A stretch of DNA of 64,000 bases from Ophiobolus disseminans (GCA_010093685.1 MU006228.1:94057-158056), one strand, 5' to 3'; shown: positions 33,214-45,571, counted from the stretch's first letter. Made by a program: numbers and translations. The notes: generated from the sequence alone by a model not told the origin.

Positions 33214-33931
33214 AGAACATGCGACGCGTCGCGCGGCTGTGCCGCTGCTGCTGTTCCTTCGCGGCTGGGTGTAGGTAGAAAGAGGAAGGGAGCATGTAGG
33301 CGGATTCAGGAGTCTTGGTTGCTAGCCGACTTTCCGGGGAAATTTGCTTATGCCACCTCGGAATGAATCTCATTGGAACAGCCCCTAGTGCCAGTTCCCC
33401 TCTCTCAGCATCCGCACAACACGCCACCAACCACAAAATCCAACACCACAGTTCGTTATCGCGTTGCATTACAAGCATTCGTCGCAACGTCTCTACAGCC
33501 GCGCGATGCCATGGCAGCCGTTTGAATGTCTTGGGCCGGACCCTCGTGACATCCATGGTTAGCACTCGCGCCATTCCTTCATGGCCCCTAGCTGTGGCTA
33601 CACTCATCCGATTCGTCCACAGACAGGAGTATCTCCACCAAAACTGCTCGAACGAGTTTAAGCCGTCCTACTCGGAGTGGCTCGCCTGCGCCGCAAAGGC
33701 ACCACAGCCGCCAAGCGCAATCTCGCCCCGGGTTAGCTTCTGCCAGGATGTCGCCTCCTGCACGCCTTGGGCGGCTTGGCTGGGCTGACGGCTGACTGCC
33801 CTGACTTGACACTCTTAAAACTGCTGACCCCCGAATTCCTGTTGCGCCGCTGTCCCCTTAACCACCCGCATACAACTTCCTTGCTGTCGCTCTTTGGGCA
33901 TTCGAAAACCGACTCTGGACTATACGCTGCG
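33214..33931. other. Intergenic region
   Basis: Promoter side of the glycosyltransferase gene. No supportable gene. Confidence 0.45.
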
Positions 33932-35135
33932 ATGATGATGATGCCGTCGGCTGGAGGGCGGAGCCCCTTGTTCGCGCTCGCCATGAGCGCCGGAGCTATG
34001 CTGGTCTTCATCTTCGGGTTCATGGCTTGGCAGAGTCCGTCGCGGATACCTTTTTCACACGGAACTCCTGCGCGTGTTGAGTCGTACGTTTACCCCATCG
34101 CATCCTACATGGGACGAAGACCCCTGAGTACACCGGCTTTGTGCTGGGAAGCGGACTGCGACTGACTGGGAGCCTTGCAGACCTATCCACGCCGAGAACT
34201 CGCCCGTGTCTATCAACGAGATAATCCGCCTCCTGTATGCCCCGCTAAAGGCTGCGCCGACCGAGCCTTTCATTCGCGAACCAAATGGCAGCCATATCGA
34301 GCTGCCGCCGAACCCGCGCTACAAGAACAATTTGGGCAGCGAGGTCCTTATCTTGGACCTTGAGACCCGGCCCCTCAAGTCCACCGAGGACTACGAAAAG
34401 GGCGAGTATGACTGGCGCAATATCAACCACGTCTCGGGCGGTATCTTCAACCACTACACGTATGCGCTTATCCATGGCTACGACTACAAATTCATCCACG
34501 CCACCAATTTCGAAGACCGACATGCGACGTGGATCAAGCCCTCGGCGTTGGCAAACCACATCAAGGACTACAAGTTTATCGTATTCCTCGACGCTGACGC
34601 CGCCTTCCGCTTCCTCCATGTCCCGATTGAGTGGATGCTCAACTACTGGGACATTACACCGAAGCACGCATTCACCATGGCAAAAGACCCGTGGGACCCG
34701 AATGAGCCCCAATACAACTCGGATCGCTTCAATCGCTCATACACCAACACCGGCTTCATGGTCGTGCAGAACACGGAAAACACGATGCCCATGCTGAAAG
34801 CGTGGCATGAGTGTCCCGAGGACAAGCGCTATGCCAACTGCTCACAGTGGAAGCAGCCGAAGTTTCATGAACAATCCGCTTTTGGCGAATACATCCGTTA
34901 CGACTACGACGAATATGTCAAGGAGCTTGACTGTGGAGAAGCGAACGGCTTCCCGGGCGTGCAGATCAGCAATTGTCAAGGCAAGTTTGTCCGCCACTAC
35001 TGGTTTGAGAAGCACCTTGTCAAGGTCGACTACCGAGAGAACCTGATGAACGCCATCACATTGCCGATACAGAAGATCTTTGCAGAGAACATCGGCAACA
35101 TCATCACCAAGACACAAGAAAATGTCATTCATTAG
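33932..35135 (+). CDS. Type II membrane glycosyltransferase (GT-A fold, GT34-like)
   Basis: Two exons, 33932-34083 and 34181-35135, with a 97-nt intron (donor GTACGT, branch CTGAC, acceptor TTGCAG; phases agree), giving 368 residues. Residues 12-33 are one membrane anchor (LFALAMSAGAMLVFIFGFMA) behind a short N-terminus that starts with four consecutive Met codons, so the exact start is uncertain. The lumenal domain has FNHYTYALIHGYDYKFIHA, a WIKPSALANHIKDYKF block and the metal-binding FLDADAAF (D188, D190), then NTGFMVVQNT and HEQSAFGEYIRYD. It looks like a Golgi nucleotide-sugar transferase of the GMA12/MNN10 (GT34) kind, making mannan or galactomannan side chains. Family number and sugar are inferred. 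Confidence 0.75.
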
Positions 35136-36362
35136 TCTTTTGTCGCATTACGAAACTGGAAGAGAAGGTGTTTGTATTGCATAGCGTTGCATCTTCACGG
35201 CGTTTTTTGGTTTTTGGCTGGGGCTTGAGTGGGCTGGCTCTTTCGTCAGGCTTCGGCATTCTTATCGCTTCGATCTGGGTTCCTCGACGCGATTATACCC
35301 AACACGACTTTTCAACCAATAACGCGCCGCAGCGTTACTCGACTTCATTTTTGTATTACGATCATATCACTTGTATGACTCTCGCTAGCTAGTTGGTCAT
35401 ACCCGGGAAGCACATGGCTGCTGTTACTCCCAATTTGCGCCGCATTGTACCACTCGGGTCCTGCATCACCTGCCAATTTCGACTCCGCTGCGCAATCATT
35501 TCGCACCACCAACAACAATTTTCGCTCGCCAATCCCGGAATCGTACCAAGGCCGCGTGTGCGACGTTCGACAACCTGCTGCTGCACGCCAAGACACTATC
35601 GCGAATGTGATGTCAGTGTTCCTGGGTGTGCTGTACTTCAGCCACACGGCTTGCTTCGCACGATTTGCAAAACTCACAAATTAAGTACTTTGCGCTCGAC
35701 CCCCGCTTCGAGCACCAACAAACACGAGGCGCCCTTCCGACAGCTTCCAGCAAAGTTTCGCATAGCGCCGAAGCAGAAACCCTGCTTCGAGATGGTCCGC
35801 GTCGAATTTGCGATCGTGCGATCGTACCCTGTGGACAGCACGTCGCAACGCAACAACACAGGCCAGATAGCATGTTGCAGCTTGTGCACACAGCAACTGC
35901 AAGGATTATCGTTTGTGTATATTTTCCAGGCGTTCCTTCAATCGCTCAATGGCGTCACAGCTTGCCAGGTCGGATTATGGCCTTTTATCCCTTTGGCGCA
36001 AATTGTACGCTATAGTAACACGAGTTAACCCCAGAAAACTCATGGAAAGGATAGTATCCAAGTTCAATGATAATCACTAAATCCAACAAAATCTCACAAA
36101 TGCATATCCTGCGCATCGTTAACGTCCATGTTCTAACTCTGGACGAACTTCGTGTCTCTTTTCGCCGTATTCGACGCAGCTTCTTTGGAGCCTTGAACGC
36201 GATTTGTTACTCGCAACTACTTACCTCTCGCGATAGGCTTCACGTCTTCGCACGAAACCGATTCACTCTGCAGATTGAGACAGTACACCATGAGTCTCCA
36301 CACCTATGCTTCCGCGACCATACCCGACACACACAAAGCACGACCCGCAACATCTAAACATG
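35136..36362. other. Intergenic region
   Basis: 1.2 kb with overlapping frames on several strands, none with coding composition. Nothing recognised. Confidence 0.5.
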
Positions 36363-37639
36363 TTAAATCACGACATCTCCCACACCTACTATCCTTTTTC
36401 CCTCCCTCCACTTCTCAGCCCACTTCTTCATTGCATGCAAATCCCTTACTCGCTCTTCCACCGCATCGTCTAACTCCTCTCCGCTCCATCCCCGGCACAC
36501 CTCCAGTTGTCGGCATACCTTGGCCCGCTCGTCGTCGGTGCTATTGGGGATGACGATGCCGGCGCGTAACTTCGCCCAGAGATCGGGGAGGATGTCGTCG
36601 GATTATGCATCGCGGTGCTTTGTTTGCTGTAAGATGTCGAAGCGCGCGGCGTGGCGTGGATCGGGGAGGAGAGTGTGTTTGCGAGGTTTGCTGTTCCGGT
36701 GTGCCGGATGAAGGGAGATATTTAGGTGTGTAGGCGTCCTTGGGCTTCTTGTCCCATACATCACATTCCCCCCTCCCCGCAGCCCCCGTACGTCTCTCAA
36801 CCTCACTGGCCTATTCGACCCGACACCCTCCCACCTCCTCCCTCCCTCCCCCTCTTCCTCCCCACCCGGACTCCTCGGCAGCGGCACATCCAACCTCAAC
36901 ACATTCCTCTTCATCATGCGCTCAGCCTCGAGCGACTCTTGCACCTTGGACTATTCTCCATGCGGAACGGCGATTCGTACGGGGCGAAAGGTAATTCGCG
37001 CCATCCGTGCATGTCCGCGTCTTGCGTGTTTTGGTGTGAGATTTGGCGGCGGGGGCTCTTTGGGGGGACGGGGGGGTTGATGTCGTCTTCGACGATGTGC
37101 GAGATGTGTTCTTGTAGCTTTGAGCGGCTGGGTGGTCTTTCGTGGGTTTCTTGTAAGCTTGTTGAGGTGCTTGAGCACGAGAGGATGTGTTTTGCCGGAC
37201 TTAGGGGTTGGATGTCGGGCCTGGGGCGCGTGGGCGATGTATGTGCGCTGCGATTTTTGGGCCATGTGCGGCGGTGCTGGGGACTTAGTGGCGTGGCCGG
37301 CCACTCCTCGTCTGCGATGTCTGCTTTCATACTCGGCCAACTGGCGTCAAAGACTATCGCATCTCGACGTACGTCCCTGGTGTTGCTGGCGCTGCTGGAC
37401 GCTGAGCTGTGAGGTATACCGTCATTCGTCTTGACTCTCCTAGTGGTGCGTAGTGACGGCGCTGAATTGGTGAGCGGCGACGCTGGTGGACTGGGGCTCC
37501 ATGCTTCTTTGAGATCGCGTGATGTGCGTTTGTGGTTGAAGTAATCTGGTGAAGAAGGCGATTGCTTATCTGGGGTGTAGCATCACTGGAGCGGTGATCC
37601 TGGCACGGGGGTGTAAAGCGAGTGATGGCAGTCTGGCAT
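36363..37639 (-). pseudogene. Decayed Ser/Pro-rich protein gene with two stops and a frameshift
   Basis: One reading runs from the ATG at 37639 (MPDCHHSLYTPVPGSPLQ) to a TGA at 37583-37585. It continues in the same frame (YTPDKQSPSSPDYFNHK, AIVFDASWPSMKADIADEEW, DDINPPVPPKSPRRQ) to about 36948, shifts by one base into VQESLEAERMMKRN, meets a TAA at 36603-36605, and continues in that frame (DLWAKLRAGIVIPNSTDDE, then RVRDLHAMKKWAEKW) to 36363. About 425 codons have protein-like composition on both sides of every break. The TGA could be CGA and the TAA could be CAA before C-to-T change. No intron explains the breaks. The ancestral protein looks disordered with a helical C-terminus; function unknown. 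Confidence 0.6.
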
Positions 37640-38166
37640 GTAGTAGCAGGAAGTTGGGCGCACGGAGCATAGAGCAGGTTGAATAGGTTGCACGGTGTTT
37701 GTGCGTATTGTGGACAGCGGTTCAAGGTGTGGAATGGGAGAAAGTGTGTATGACTGACACACTACTCATCAATGACTTTGAGGAGCTGTAAGAGTCTGAA
37801 TGGGAGTATATGAAATGAATGGGAGAAAAGTGGGATGCGGGGTGCTGATTCGAATATGAAGCTCATACCGTAAACAATACTCTATTGTGAACACCCATTG
37901 ATGCTCCTTGCGTGCCCCTTCGCAAAAGTGTTCGCGATGCTGGTATACCTGTCCAGATGCGCCATTTACGCAAGTCGCTAGATCATAATGCTGAAAAGAT
38001 CCGAATAAGGCAAATACTAATGATATTGTGAACCCACGCGACCATGCCGGCTGTCTACCCCATGTCTTCGGATAATGCACATCCAAAGCTGCATTGCCGC
38101 GTTCAGTACCCTTGGGCCAGCCTACCCATCGTGTGTCCAAGTGATCTTCGAAACATCGGGTCAGAC
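37640..38166. other. Intergenic region
   Basis: A 133-codon minus-strand frame (37769-38170) abuts the next gene but has poor composition. Nothing else seen. Confidence 0.45.
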
Positions 38167-39285
38167 TCATACAAGGTGACCTAAGTGATGTCGACTCAGC
38201 AGCAAATCAGGTGCAAAATTAGTCATGTATGTGACATCATCACCATTTGCAACATGGTGAGCGACCTCATTCATGTTTTGCATGATTGCCTGCGTATCAT
38301 CTTGCTGTACGTCCTCCATGCCTTCGTCCTCATCAACGTCGTCCGACTCGCCAAGATCTTTATCTGCCAGCCTCTCCTCAATTTCCTGTGCCGACCATTC
38401 CTCGTCATCCGTGAAGAAAGGCTGTTCATCCATGTCAGTGTCACTCTTCGCAAAGTCGGGCAAAGTCGATGCCTCTTCTTCATCTGAACTTAGCTCGAAC
38501 GACGAGACAGAGAAAGTGTCGAGATCTAAAAACGCGGAGCACAGTGATGACGGAAGTGAAACGGGCGTGGAAAGTGGCGAAGACCAATCGCCGCGATTGT
38601 CATCTCTCACATTCTCGAGGGTGAGGCCTAGTGCGGTAAGATGCGTGCTCGTGTAGCGGCCGGTGAGTGGTCGCTCCAGTTCCGAAAGGTCTTGGGTGAG
38701 GGTTCCGTTGACGTAAAACTCAAGTTGTGACCCAAAACTGGTCTGAAGTGCAACAGCAACGCCAGTCAAAAACCAAGCGTTCTCAAATTGGATGCGAAGA
38801 ACCTTGGTAGCACCTGATTGGAGGAGTATCTTGATCGCCGTCGTGATTGGATGCTCGTCGCCCATGATCGAGTCGTCTACGCGAGAGTTGAGAAGATGTG
38901 ACAAGGGAGACGAGATGGACAGATTGAACTCGTCGAAACGGGCGCCTGCAGCGGCGAGTGCTTTAATTGTAGTGGCAGCCTTATGCGTGGTTGGCGTTTC
39001 GGGGTGGCTAACGGATGCGTGGATCGTGAGCCGCTTCAGGAATCGTAGGTATTTGTCAGCGACAGGTGGGAGGATAGTCGCAGTGTCGGTCCCAGTTAAA
39101 GGTGCATCAACCGTGATGTTGCTGTGTTGGTAGAATAATGAGGATGATTCATGGTGAAGCTGCTTTGAGACGGTGAACATCGCAAGCTCATTTGAGCTGC
39201 GATGTCGAGGTTGCGTGTCACTCCTCAAGAGTTGGTCGTATATACAGTTGCGAATCTCCGCAGGCAAGTAGTCGAAGCCAGCCAT
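38167..39285 (-). CDS. F-box-like protein with acidic C-terminal region
   Basis: 372 residues from the ATG at 39285 (aaccATGg), preferred over the ATG five codons earlier. LPAEIRNCIYDQLL lies at residues 7-20, close to the N-terminus as is usual for this fungal class, followed by FTVSKQLHHESSSLFYQHS, the typical second block. The middle holds leucine-rich helical sequence without obvious repeats. From about residue 255 it becomes strongly acidic and serine-rich (ELSSDEEEASTLPDF, then ESDDVDEDEGMED), probably disordered. It is more diverged from the other F-box-like genes in this window than they are from one another. Single exon, intact. Confidence 0.72.
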   Translation of the reverse strand: MAGFDYLPAEIRNCIYDQLLRSDTQPRHRSSNELAMFTVSKQLHHESSSLFYQHSNITVDAPLTGTDTATILPPVADKYLRFLKRLTIHASVSHPETPTTHKAATTIKALAAAGARFDEFNLSISSPLSHLLNSRVDDSIMGDEHPITTAIKILLQSGATKVLRIQFENAWFLTGVAVALQTSFGSQLEFYVNGTLTQDLSELERPLTGRYTSTHLTALGLTLENVRDDNRGDWSSPLSTPVSLPSSLCSAFLDLDTFSVSSFELSSDEEEASTLPDFAKSDTDMDEQPFFTDDEEWSAQEIEERLADKDLGESDDVDEDEGMEDVQQDDTQAIMQNMNEVAHHVANGDDVTYMTNFAPDLLLSRHHLGHLV

Positions 39286-40773
39286 GGTTGAGAAGGACAA
39301 TGTGATGTTGGCGGTGCCGCGGTTGGAATGTTATCGTGTGAGGTGGAGGGTGGGTGAGGTTGAAACGCTAAGCGGTCAAGGCGTCGGTCCGAGTAAAAAT
39401 GGCGTAGCGTACTGCTGTGAACAACAAGTGCAAGTTCAAGGTCGCGTTGAAGGGCAACAGGAGCTTTAAGTACTCGTCACGCGCTGGACAGTGAACTGGT
39501 GCCTGGGACCGTGCAGACACGTGCGCGTTCTACCACGAGTCGAGAGTCTTCGAAGAGAAAATCGACTTGTGGGCTGTGTGGCGAAGAGACCAACTGTCTG
39601 AGAGGAAGGTGGAAGAAGGTGCAGGGCGGCAGGACGTTGTTGCGCGGTTTACGAGGCTTGCAAGCTAGGTGCACTAATGCCAATAAGCGAACCCACGTGA
39701 ATGGTAATATACCGCGTCTGCTTGTACCTCAAAAGCGGTCACAGCCAGATTGAGCAGCTAAGCGAATATAGCCCCCGGACGCGCAGTCTTTATATGCACA
39801 TGAACATGTAGAAGCCTCCATCGATGACTCATCCAAGAATTTGCCAATACTCACTGTTGCGGTCCTGTAGTCCTTCGACCTGACAAGGTCGAGTACCATG
39901 GTTGTCGGTGACCCTTTTGGTATGATGATCCGGGATACCGCGCCCATCCTTAGTAGACAATATGAAGGGCCTCTTTTCGGGGGTGAAATGGAAGCCCGCG
40001 AGAGGCAGCAAAAAATAGGCAGCATAAGAAATGAACAAATGACCTTTTGAGATGCTCGCGTGCGGCAACCGCCCCATGTCTATCTACCAACGTCACGCCT
40101 CTCATGCTTTGTACAGTCGTGTGCCAAAAGGGGCTTAGCAAACCGTGAAGTTTCGAGGGCGCGCAATAGGCGGTCATTCGAGGAATATTCGAGAAGTGAC
40201 ATTTCTCAGACCACCTACGCTGTGGTGGCAGTTACGTTGTGAAGTCAGACATTCGTGTAAGAGGGCAGGTGTGCATTTCGTGAGGTGGTGACGTTTGGAT
40301 GGATCTTAGTCAGCTGTGCTAGCAATCGATAACGCACCTATGTTGCCCAACACCAGCTTCATTACACCACAACCATCGCCAACAAGCGTCTTCGAACTCG
40401 AGAACGCTGCTACAGCGACGCTGCGGCCCATATCCTGACTTCATACACGATGACTCACATAATGCTGTGGCAGCGTCAATGCAGGCCTCCCACCTTCTCG
40501 TATGCAGTCACCAAACCCCGTGACTCTTTCGACGCGTGCGACGCCCTTTTCTGCCTTGCACCATTCCGGATTGTTTGTGCTGCCGCGGAATACTAACTAT
40601 ATTTTGTTTCCCCGCAACATGTCGATCAACGCGACTTCATCTACCACCGGCCCGGCCAACAGCTCGGCACAATGCACGCCGAGTCTCTTATAGTAGCAGC
40701 CGTGCTATTCAAACGGTACCTGATTGTAGATGAATCCACATCTTCTCTACAACCTTTCCCCTAGCTTGGAAAA
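39286..40773. other. Intergenic region
   Basis: 1.5 kb promoter region between two divergent genes. No supportable gene. Confidence 0.5.
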
Positions 40774-42880
40774 ATGAAGGATTTGGTGACCTCGGCCCTG
40801 GCGGTGTTCGCAGTAGCATTACTGCAGCCTACGGTTCTTGCAGCGTCATGTTGGCGAAACACGTCTTGTAGCGGACCTACTAGCGCTGCCTTTCCAGGTC
40901 TGTCTGCCTCGACTCACGAGTTGAAGTATGCTGCTGAATTGTGTAGGAATCTGGGAGTCTAGCATCTATGCGCCATCTTCACGCACCGTTCGCCCTAGGT
41001 CCGCCTTCACTATCCGTGATCGCATGCCTGCAAGCTATCCGCGACCAGTCATCTTCCGCGGTAACGGCTCCAATGTTGTGTTTGACTTTGGCGTTGAAGT
41101 AGGCGGCATCGTCTCCCTTACATACACCGCAAATGGAACGGGCGCAATTGGCTTAGCATTCACAGAAGCCTCTACCTGGATTGGTGAGTGGTCGGATGCA
41201 TCCAACGGGAAGTTTGCAGGAAGGGACGGTGCGCTATATGTCAACGTCTCAGCTGCTGGTCCTGGAACCTACAGGATGCCCGACATATCGATGCGTGGAG
41301 GTTTCCGTTATATGACTGCCTTTCTGACGACTACTTCGGGTGCTTGGGTTAACATGACTGATGTGCAGCTTGAAATCAGCTTCCAGCCCACGTGGTCGAA
41401 TCTTCGAGCGTATCAAGGCTACTTTCACTCCAACGACGAACTTCTGAATAGGATCTGGTACGCTGGTGCCTACACACTCCAGACCAATGCAGTTCCTACC
41501 AACACTGGGCGGTGGGTTCCAATGCTAGCGAATGGCTGGGCGAACAATGGAACTCTCGGCCCTGGTGATACTATCATCGTCGATGGAGCGAAAAGGGACC
41601 GAGCGGTATGGCCGGGCGATATGGGCATCGCAGTTCCATCAAGCTTCGTCAGTATAGGTGATCTTGACAGTGTCAAAAATGCCCTACAAGTCATGTATAA
41701 CTATCAGAATCCTGATGGATCGTTCCCAGAAGCTGGACCACCATTGTTGCAGCAAAATAGCGATACGTATCACATGTGGACCATGATTGGAACGTACAAC
41801 TACATGCTGTACTCAAATGGTGCGAACTTTGTACACAAGAACTGGCCCAAGTACCTCAAGGCTATGGATTTTATTTATGGCAAGGTTGATCAAAGCGGAC
41901 TTCTCAACCAAACGGGTACACGCGATTGGGCAAGGTGGCAAACAGGCTTCAACAACACTCAAGCGAACGTCATCCTCTACCACACCTTGACAACTAGTGC
42001 TACACTTGCTACTTGGATCAACGACCAGACCGGACTCGCCAAAGTTTGGACGCAACGCGCCGCAGCATTGAAGAACGCCATCAATACTCATTGCTTCGAC
42101 ACTAGCTATGGCGCATTCCGAGATAATGCAACATCCACGACTCTCCACCCTCAAGATGCAAACAGCATGGCCGTGCTCTTCGGCGTGGTCAATGCCTCAT
42201 CTACAAATGCTGCGTCCATATCTACGCGCCTGACAGACAACTGGTCTCCCATTGGCGCTGTCGCCCCGGAACTACCCGAAAACATCTCGCCATTTATCTC
42301 ATCCTTCGAGATCCAAGCCCACCTTACCGTTGGCGAAACATTGCGCGCCCTGGATCTCATTAGACGCAGTTGGGGCTGGTATGCAAACCATCGCAACGGC
42401 ACGGGCTCCACCGTCATTGAAGGGTACCGCGTTAATGGCACCTTCGGCTATCGATCTGAGCGTGGTTATGGGTACGATCCTAGCTACGTCAGTCACTCTC
42501 ATGGGTGGAGCTCAGGGCCTACGTCTGCACTTACGGAATTTGTGGTTGGATTAAGTGTTACTGAGCCAGCGGGCAGGGTGTGGAAGGTGAAGCCACAATT
42601 CGGGGATCTCAATAGGGCGGAGGCGGGGTTTTCGACGTGGATTGGTAAGTTTCAGGCGAAATGGGAAAGGAATGGGAGTGGGTATACGCTGAGCTTCCTG
42701 GCACCGACGGGGACTTCGGGCGTCGTCAGTTTACCGGTGCAAGATTTGGGCGACAATTTTCTTGTCACCGTCAACGAAAAAGAGGTGGAAAGTGGCCAAT
42801 ATACGCGCATGGCAGGCCACGTTATTATGAAGCTTGCTGGTGGTACGTACGACATTGTGGTCAGCAAGAGAGCCAAGTAA
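40774..42880 (+). CDS. Secreted GH78-type alpha-L-rhamnosidase-like enzyme
   Basis: Two exons, 40774-40897 and 40947-42880, with a 49-nt intron (donor GTCTGT, acceptor GTGTAG; phases agree), giving 685 residues. A signal peptide is at 1-23 (DLVTSALAVFAVALLQPTVLA). An N-terminal beta domain (VVFDFGVEVGGIVSLTY) leads into the (alpha/alpha)6 barrel. The family motif DGAKRDRAVWPGD is near 254-266, then NPDGSFPEAGP, HMWTMIGTYNYML and FISSFEIQAHL, and a C-terminal beta sandwich. At least ten N-glycosylation sequons fit an extracellular enzyme. GH78 enzymes release terminal L-rhamnose from plant pectin or glycosides, though this fungal branch may act on other sugars. The gene is intact and is the clearest plant-polymer enzyme in the window. 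Confidence 0.82.
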
Positions 42881-43022
42881 CGTACGAATGGTACGATACG
42901 AATCTCGAGCCTAAGGAACGAAACCAATCTCCAGTCTACATCTGATTATGTAAATATCATACTCACAATATAGCTCGAGTACAAATCCGGCGATCCATGT
43001 CACACATGGATCCTTGTAAATC

Positions 43023-43886
43023 CTATCTGCTTATCTCATACTCGATAGGAATCAACGAAAACGCCTTTTGAGCAGTTTGCGCAATATGCTTAATCTCCAT
43101 CTCGTCCCGATAATCACGAAACAAGGGATCACAGCTGATCATAACGCTACGCAATCCCGTCATTCCCTCCATATCTTTCAGCAACCTTCGCAACGATAGC
43201 ACCCAATATCGGCCGAGGACAAAGGTAAACTTCAGTCGTGATACCAGCACGAGCTGCTCAGACGTTCGGTGCTACACCCATCGCTTGAAGCCCCAATTGG
43301 TGGCGAACGAGAACACGGAGTGGGTGTATGGGTAGTATTGTGCTTCTCGATGCATCTGGCGGCACGTCCGGGAAAGGTCTATCGCATGGTTCTCGAGCTC
43401 GCGGTTGACATACAAGACGGCTTGACCATTTCGCAAGATGTCATGCGTCGCATCTTGGAACACATACTCGTAGATCATATTGGGCAGTTCTCCCGGAAGT
43501 TCGAGGAAGCGATTTCGGTGGATCACGTTGGAGGATTTGATGCGGTCAGCATGCGAATTCAAGAAGTGAAGTGGCCGTGATTTGACTTACGGTGTGGCTT
43601 CCGTCTTCCGGTTTCGAGCTGAGCTACGTGCTGCTGGCTTTGTAACTCGCGATGCGGAGTCCCGGAAGGCGCGTCGAGATGGAAGGGGATTGGTCTTAGT
43701 GCGTGTTATTGGTGCCATGTTTGGTGTTTTGTCGCTGATGATTGTGTTGATCAGCAGAGTTGAGAAGTAAGCTGCCCGTGGTTGATGGGTGCATGATAAG
43801 AAGAGGGCTGACGAGGTGAGTTTATTCATTGAGGAAGAGGTGCTCTTTATTCTTCGAGGCTTCGACAAGTACATTAATGGAATCAA
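43023..43886 (-). pseudogene. F-box-like protein copy B1 with in-frame stop
   Basis: The frame from 43562 holds FLELPGELPNMIYEYVF (note Pro where Arg is usual), LSRTCRQMHREAQYYPYTHS and GFKRWV. It stops at a TAG (43272-43274) and continues in the same frame (SEQLVLVSRLKFTFVLGRY) to 43023. Copy B2 at 44918-45571 reads through the same place (LGMWERKRTKQQLKLVSR), so the TAG is a nonsense mutation. Upstream, a probable first exon starts at an ATG at about 43718 (MAPITRTKTNPLPSRRAF) and ends at a good GTAAGT donor near 43586. No acceptor AG follows the CTGAC branch site before the conserved motif, so the 3' splice site may also be lost. Confidence 0.55.
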
Positions 43887-43889
43887 GTA

Positions 43890-44917
43890 CCTGCTTGAAA
43901 TCAGATCTCCTGCATCCTACCTCGGACCCTTTTTTTTCACTCCGCTGCGCTGGCTATCACAGCCAAACCTGTGTCAACTATGATTCTATCGATACTAACA
44001 CGCCCACCAAAGGCGAATCACATCCTTGAGCACTAAGCGAATCGTACATGTAGCGGGTATAAGCTAGCGCCGTGTCATTGAGTTGAAACAAAACTATATC
44101 TAGTAACAGATAAGTTTCTAGTTAAGCTCAAGAAAAGCGCATATCCGATTGAGCTACCCGGATGTAAACCCTACATGTCATCGCCGCAATGAAAGTTTTT
44201 ACGTCTCGCTCGAAACACGATTGACGGAGCCCTTCGGCACACATTCCGGACTTTAACGATTGTCATCAAGATAGTTGCAACGAGCACTCATGCTGTGGTT
44301 GCAACAACCAAAAAGAGCAAAATGATGTTCTATTCACAGGATAGAACTCTCAACGTAGCAAAAAAGAAAGCCCGTCCTGAACACCTTTGAAAGACTACTC
44401 ATCGCCTAGAAACTAAGCAAGATCCACTTTTATTACAGGCACAAATTCTCAGGACTTTCTTGAGATATTGCTAAATTCTATATTATATATATGACATTGC
44501 GGGGTATTCACCGTCGACAGCCAAACTTTGGTCGATCAAGATGGTCCATCAACACACACACACACACACGAGAGTCACTATCTAACCAACAGAAGGTGCG
44601 AAAACGAACGCTATGAAGAATTTTCTCAATGGAACAGGTGCGCGTCTCAGTTCTGGAACCGGAGGAGGCTGTTGCGATCTTTGAGTCCATCGCCCAGTAC
44701 AGCTTCCAAGGTTCCGGCGTTGAAAAAAGCCACGAGCTGGTACCTGAACGCCGAAATCATCGCGCCCGTTGCCGGCACTGATGTCACGACACTATTCATC
44801 ATAAAGGCTGGACTCGCAATGATGTACTCGATACAGTTGTTGCAATGAAGTTGCACGCTAGTGAGAAAGCTAACATGATGTCAATCTTGGAGATAATCTG
44901 CCATGATTTCATTTTAT
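43890..44917. other. Intergenic region with (AC)n microsatellite
   Basis: AT-rich, no gene. It contains (AC)9 at about 44552-44569 and, on the minus strand near 44147-44158, a TAGCTCAATCGG sequence like a tRNA A box without a convincing tRNA fold. Confidence 0.5.
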
Positions 44918-45571
44918 TTAGAACTCATGACAGTGGTACAGAACACCTTGTGGACTCAGCCAGGCCAACTCCGGCTCCACGACGACGGTGTTCGGCAGCG
45001 AAGCTTGAAGTTTATCCGCAGCCTGTGCCAGGCGATCCTTCTCCCCAAATCTCAAATACAACTTTTTCGAAGTATGACCTTGCAGCACGACCTGTCGCAA
45101 GCCATCCATGCGCTCGAAGTAGTATGCCTCAGGCTTGCGACCTGAATGCCATCTGCACCAGTAGCGACCTGTGGGACGCTTCAGGGAGAAACCAAAGACG
45201 ATGCGCGAAACTAATTTTAGTTGCTGCTTTGTACGCTTCCTCTCCCACATACCCAGCGAGAACTTGGAATAGAAAGAGAAAGTAAAACGTTTGTACGGGA
45301 GTAGTTGAGTCTCGTGATGGATCTGTCGACAGGTATGCAGGAGAACCACTGGGTGGCTGATGTTACCGCTGTGGTACTCTCCCCGCTTTGGGATATGACA
45401 TGTCTGATCGAAAACGTAGTCGTATATCTGGTTTCGCAATTCTCCAGGTAGATCCAGGAAGTGGCATCGAGCAGCAGCCTGGGCCCTGGTTACACGCCCC
45501 CTCTCATCTCGCACCTCGTTAAGTAGATACACAACATCGGCATCAGTCGTGGAAGCGACCTGGAGAGCCAT
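44918..45571 (-). CDS. F-box-like LPGELRNQIY family protein, copy B2
   Basis: Intact 217-residue single-exon protein. The N-terminal ~40 residues are a charged helix (NEVRDERGRVTRAQAA). LPGELRNQIYDYVF lies at residues 41-54, then HTCRQIHHETQLLPYKRF, the conserved second block, and KQQLKLVSRIVFGF. The C-terminus has LRQVVLQGHTSKKLYLRF. It is about half the length of the A-type genes and closest to the broken copy B1 1.4 kb away. Function is unknown beyond the generic F-box-like label. Confidence 0.7.
   Translation of the reverse strand: MALQVASTTDADVVYLLNEVRDERGRVTRAQAAARCHFLDLPGELRNQIYDYVFDQTCHIPKRGEYHSGNISHPVVLLHTCRQIHHETQLLPYKRFTFSFYSKFSLGMWERKRTKQQLKLVSRIVFGFSLKRPTGRYWCRWHSGRKPEAYYFERMDGLRQVVLQGHTSKKLYLRFGEKDRLAQAADKLQASLPNTVVVEPELAWLSPQGVLYHCHEF

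Noticed and set aside
35393..36028. 211-codon plus-strand frame
   Set aside because: Unnatural composition, many overlapping frames, no motif or splice context.
37769..38170. 133-codon minus-strand frame abutting the acidic F-box-like gene
   Set aside because: No motif, poor composition; probably 3' flank.
44130..44170. tRNA or SINE head (TAGCTCAATCGG on the minus strand)
   Set aside because: A-box-like only; no acceptor-stem pairing and no good B box at the right distance.
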